In this document: positions 7,289 through 9,210 of the stretch, in pieces | Numbering within the stretch: position 1 is the stretch's first letter | Layout: every line of letters starts with the position of its first letter | DNA from: Desulfonatronovibrio sp. | GTDB lineage: Bacteria > Desulfobacterota > Desulfovibrionia > Desulfovibrionales > Desulfonatronovibrionaceae | DNA: 9,210 nucleotides | Direction: 5' to 3' | Assembly (NCBI GenBank): GCA_003558575.1 | Contig: PWPY01000100.1 | Coordinates: forward strand, 1-9,210 | Translations under genes and position numbers: made by a program | The notes under the pieces: generated by a model | Seen by the model: only the letters and a program-made list of their open reading frames with translations | Told to the model about the DNA's origin: nothing | Database searches by the model: none

Positions 7289-7825
7289 ATGAGCACACCC
7301 CAGATTCCCAATCCAGGAAAACTTATTCTATCCATACTAAGTTCCAAATGGGAGGCATTCTGGCCAGGCCTTCTACAGGACCTTGAACAGGAACTTGGCC
7401 AGGCTGACTATATAAGTGAAGATTTTTTATTCACCCAGACCCAATACTATGACCAGGAGCTTGACACCCCCATTTTCCGGCGGATACTGAGTTTTACAAG
7501 GCTGATCCCCTTAGACGGGCTTGCAGACGTCAAGTTATTCACCAACAGCTTAGAGCAAAGATTTGCCCAGAATAAAAAAAGAACCTTCAATCTTGACCCG
7601 GGGATTATAACCCTGGAAAGGCTGGTTCTGGCCACAGGTAAAAATTTTACTCATCGAATTTATATTGGTAAAGGAATCTGGGCTGACCTGACGCTCATTT
7701 TTACAAAAAAAGACTGGAAAGCAATGGAATGGACCTTTCCTGATTACGCCTCAGAAGACATTAAGCAGCGGTTAAGAACAATTAGAAGCAATTATCAGCA
7801 ACAACTTTCAATGCATAAAGGATAA
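7289..7825 (+). CDS. DUF4416 family protein
   Basis: Conserved protein of 178 residues with no known biochemical role. It is recognised as DUF4416 from its conserved blocks: FTQTQYYDQELDTPIFRRILSF (47-69), LADVKLFTN (78-86), LDPGIITLERLVLATGKN (102-119), HRIYIGKGIWADLTL (122-136) and WTFPDY (148-153). It has no signal peptide or membrane segment and should be cytoplasmic. It starts 12 bases after mtaB without an obvious Shine-Dalgarno and ends three bases before yicC, so it is firmly inside the operon. The neighbourhood of tRNA-modification and RNA-turnover genes hints at RNA metabolism, but that is only guilt by association. Confidence 0.88.
   Translation: MSTPQIPNPGKLILSILSSKWEAFWPGLLQDLEQELGQADYISEDFLFTQTQYYDQELDTPIFRRILSFTRLIPLDGLADVKLFTNSLEQRFAQNKKRTFNLDPGIITLERLVLATGKNFTHRIYIGKGIWADLTLIFTKKDWKAMEWTFPDYASEDIKQRLRTIRSNYQQQLSMHKG
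7817..7822 (+). promoter_or_regulatory. Ribosome-binding site deciding the yicC start
   Basis: AAAGGA lies six bases before the ATG at 7829 and touches the DUF4416 stop codon (7823-7825). In-frame ATGs also occur at 7835 and 7841. Spacing favours 7829, giving a protein that begins MAMSMTGYG. Confidence 0.65.
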
Positions 7826-7828
7826 ACA

Positions 7829-8710
7829 ATGGCCATGAGCATGACCGGCTACGGTTCTGAAGTACTCAACACTGAAAGCTGGACAATTTCCTGGGAAATA
7901 AAAAGTGTAAACAGTCGCTACCTTGATCTTAAATGGAGAATTCCACATACCCTTTATTTTCTGCAGGGAAAATGGGAGAAAAAACTTCGTTCTTTTGCTT
8001 CGCGGGGCAGAGTTGATATCAGCCTTAACCTGCGCATTCATGATCCTGAAATCCTGGGAATAACCTTTGACCAGACCATGGCAAAAGCCATGCTCTCCCA
8101 GTTAGATGATTTCTCCCAAAGCTCTGGTTTTGATTTTACTCCTGATCTTAATCTTTTTCTGAAAAGCCCGTCCATGTGGCAGGAAGATAAAACAAATCTC
8201 TCTGCTCAACTGGAAGATGATCTTGAAAAATCCCTTATCAATGCCCTGAAAAGCTGGAATGAATCCAGGAAAAATGAAGGTGATTTACTCCTCAATGATA
8301 TTTCAGAGCGCCTGGACATTTTGAAGAACCTCTCTTCAAAACTCCAGGAGCTTGCCCCGGACAACACTCAGTTAAGATTTAATGATTTAAAACAAAGGCT
8401 TGGCAAACTCACAGAGGAGTTGTCTTTGGAAATTGATGAAAACAGACTTTTGCAGGAATTGACAATTATGGCTGATCGCCTTGACGTTTCTGAAGAAATT
8501 ACCAGATTAAAAGCACATTTGGGGTCCATTGAAGAACTCTTGGACAAACATGTGGAAATTGGACGCAAGCTGGACTTTATTCTTCAGGAAGCATTCAGAG
8601 AAATCAATACTTGTGCCAATAAATGCCAGAACACCCTCATGAGCCGTATTGCCGTGGATTTCAAGGCAGAACTTGAAAAATGCAGGGAACAGACCCAGAA
8701 TCTTGAATAA
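7829..8710 (+). CDS. yicC: YicC family endoribonuclease
   Basis: YicC-type protein; the E. coli member has been described as an endoribonuclease acting in small-RNA (RyhB) turnover. The 293 residues match the family length. The N-terminal signature SMTGYG is at residues 4-9, then [11 protein letters not shown] at 23-33. The middle is long charged helix, probably coiled coil, with repeated Leu/Glu/Lys heptads around 140-240. The C-terminal DUF1732 block [17 protein letters not shown] is at 245-261; relatives commonly have QEMNREINT, so the core is kept with a local change (EAF for EMN). The start is chosen by the ribosome-binding site at 7817-7822. yicC, remA and gmk in this order is a recurrent arrangement in many bacteria. 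Confidence 0.95.
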   Translation: MAMSMTGYGSEVLNTESWTISWEIKSVNSRYLDLKWRIPHTLYFLQGKWEKKLRSFASRGRVDISLNLRIHDPEILGITFDQTMAKAMLSQLDDFSQSSGFDFTPDLNLFLKSPSMWQEDKTNLSAQLEDDLEKSLINALKSWNESRKNEGDLLLNDISERLDILKNLSSKLQELAPDNTQLRFNDLKQRLGKLTEELSLEIDENRLLQELTIMADRLDVSEEITRLKAHLGSIEELLDKHVEIGRKLDFILQEAFREINTCANKCQNTLMSRIAVDFKAELEKCREQTQNLE

Positions 8711-8721
8711 AGGGATGGTTT

Positions 8722-8985
8722 ATGTCATCAGAAAAGCTAAAATTATTAAATATCGGCTTTGGAAATTCTGTTGTCAGTGCCAGGGTCATAGCCATTGTCA
8801 ACCCTGGTTCTTCACCCATGAGGCGGATGCGTGAAGACGCACGCAATGAAAATAAACTCATTGACGCAACCCAGGGAAGAAAAACAAGGTCATTGATCAT
8901 AACTGATTCAAACCACGTTATCCTGTCAGCCATTCAGCCAGAGACCATGTCCCAAAGACTGGAAAGCGTTGAGGACAAAAAATAA
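8722..8985 (+). CDS. remA: RemA-family (DUF370) DNA-binding regulator
   Basis: Small protein of 87 residues, close throughout to Bacillus subtilis RemA, a DNA-binding activator of biofilm-matrix and osmoprotection genes that forms ring-like oligomers. Visible family features are LLNIGFGN (8-15), Arg21 at the position of the DNA-contact Arg18 of B. subtilis (my alignment from memory), [10 protein letters not shown] (27-36), [11 protein letters not shown] (46-56) and [14 protein letters not shown]. In the GRK motif Lys replaces the second Arg of the usual GRR. The ATG at 8722 is preceded by AGGG (8711-8714). The stop overlaps the gmk start by one base (TAATG). Function in Gram-negative relatives is not established, so target genes are unknown here. 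Confidence 0.93.
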   Translation: MSSEKLKLLNIGFGNSVVSARVIAIVNPGSSPMRRMREDARNENKLIDATQGRKTRSLIITDSNHVILSAIQPETMSQRLESVEDKK

Positions 8986-9210
8986 TGACTAAAGGCTTGC
9001 TGTTAATCATAAGCGCCCCTTCAGGAGCTGGGAAGAGTACCCTCATTAATATGCTAATCAGGGAATATCCCTGGTTTGGCTTTTCCATTTCCTACACCAC
9101 AAGACCTCCGCGCCCGGGAGAAGTGAACGGCAGGGATTACTACTTTGTTGACCATGAACAATTCATCTCCCTGAAAAAAGAAAACTTTTTTGCAGAATGG
9201 GCCGAAGTAC
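8985..9210 (+). CDS. gmk: Guanylate kinase, N-terminal part, cut by window end
   Basis: Cytoplasmic enzyme that phosphorylates GMP to GDP with ATP, essential for GTP/dGTP supply and (p)ppGpp balance. The first 75 residues are present, out of about 205 in the family. The Walker A loop APSGAGKST is at residues 11-19. The GMP-binding segment [11 protein letters not shown] follows, then NGRDYYFV. The ATG at 8985-8987 shares its A with the TAA of remA, indicating translational coupling. GAGG at 8971-8974 is a plausible ribosome-binding site within the end of remA. The frame runs open to the window end. Confidence 0.97.
   Translation, partial: MTKGLLLIISAPSGAGKSTLINMLIREYPWFGFSISYTTRPPRPGEVNGRDYYFVDHEQFISLKKENFFAEWAEV

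Noticed and set aside
1..9210. Novel defence, mobile or CRISPR system
   Set aside because: All coding space is accounted for by recognised housekeeping families; no transposase, integrase, phage gene, direct-repeat array or tRNA was seen.

Overview
This is ordinary chromosomal housekeeping sequence, with every gene on the plus strand. It looks like a moderately AT-rich anaerobic deltaproteobacterium, most likely a sulfate reducer of the Desulfovibrionales (Desulfonatronovibrio/Desulfonatronospira-like). That placement is inferred from protein flavour and gene order (dnaK, LppC-type lipoprotein, gatC, gatA, mnmA, mtaB, DUF4416, yicC, remA, gmk), because no rRNA or other taxonomic marker is present.

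Layout. Bases 2-973 are the C-terminal half of DnaK, closed by a strong intrinsic terminator (1005-1044). The 234-base gap before the next gene (974-1207) is the only sizeable non-coding stretch. Besides the terminator it holds two adjacent inverted repeats (1063-1101 and 1107-1174), the second an unusually long 28-pair imperfect hairpin. From 1208 to the window end lies a compact run of nine genes with gaps of 3 to 32 bases or short overlaps and no visible internal terminator: an LppC/LpoA-like outer-membrane lipoprotein, gatC, gatA, mnmA, mtaB, a DUF4416 protein, yicC, remA (DUF370) and the start of gmk. They probably share transcripts.

Function. Much of the cluster concerns tRNA. GatC and GatA belong to the amidotransferase that makes Gln-tRNA(Gln) and/or Asn-tRNA(Asn); the partner gatB is not here. 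MnmA thiolates U34 of tRNA(Lys/Glu/Gln), so one of its substrates is also a GatCAB substrate. MtaB methylthiolates t6A37. The downstream part covers RNA turnover (YicC), a RemA-type DNA-binding regulator and GMP phosphorylation (Gmk).

The main oddity is an in-frame TGA at codon 281 of gatA (4336-4338). It splits an otherwise intact, full-length reading frame and leaves all three catalytic residues upstream. It may be a sequencing error, a real nonsense mutation or a read-through site; the sequence alone cannot decide. I see no defence system, mobile element, CRISPR array, tRNA or rRNA.
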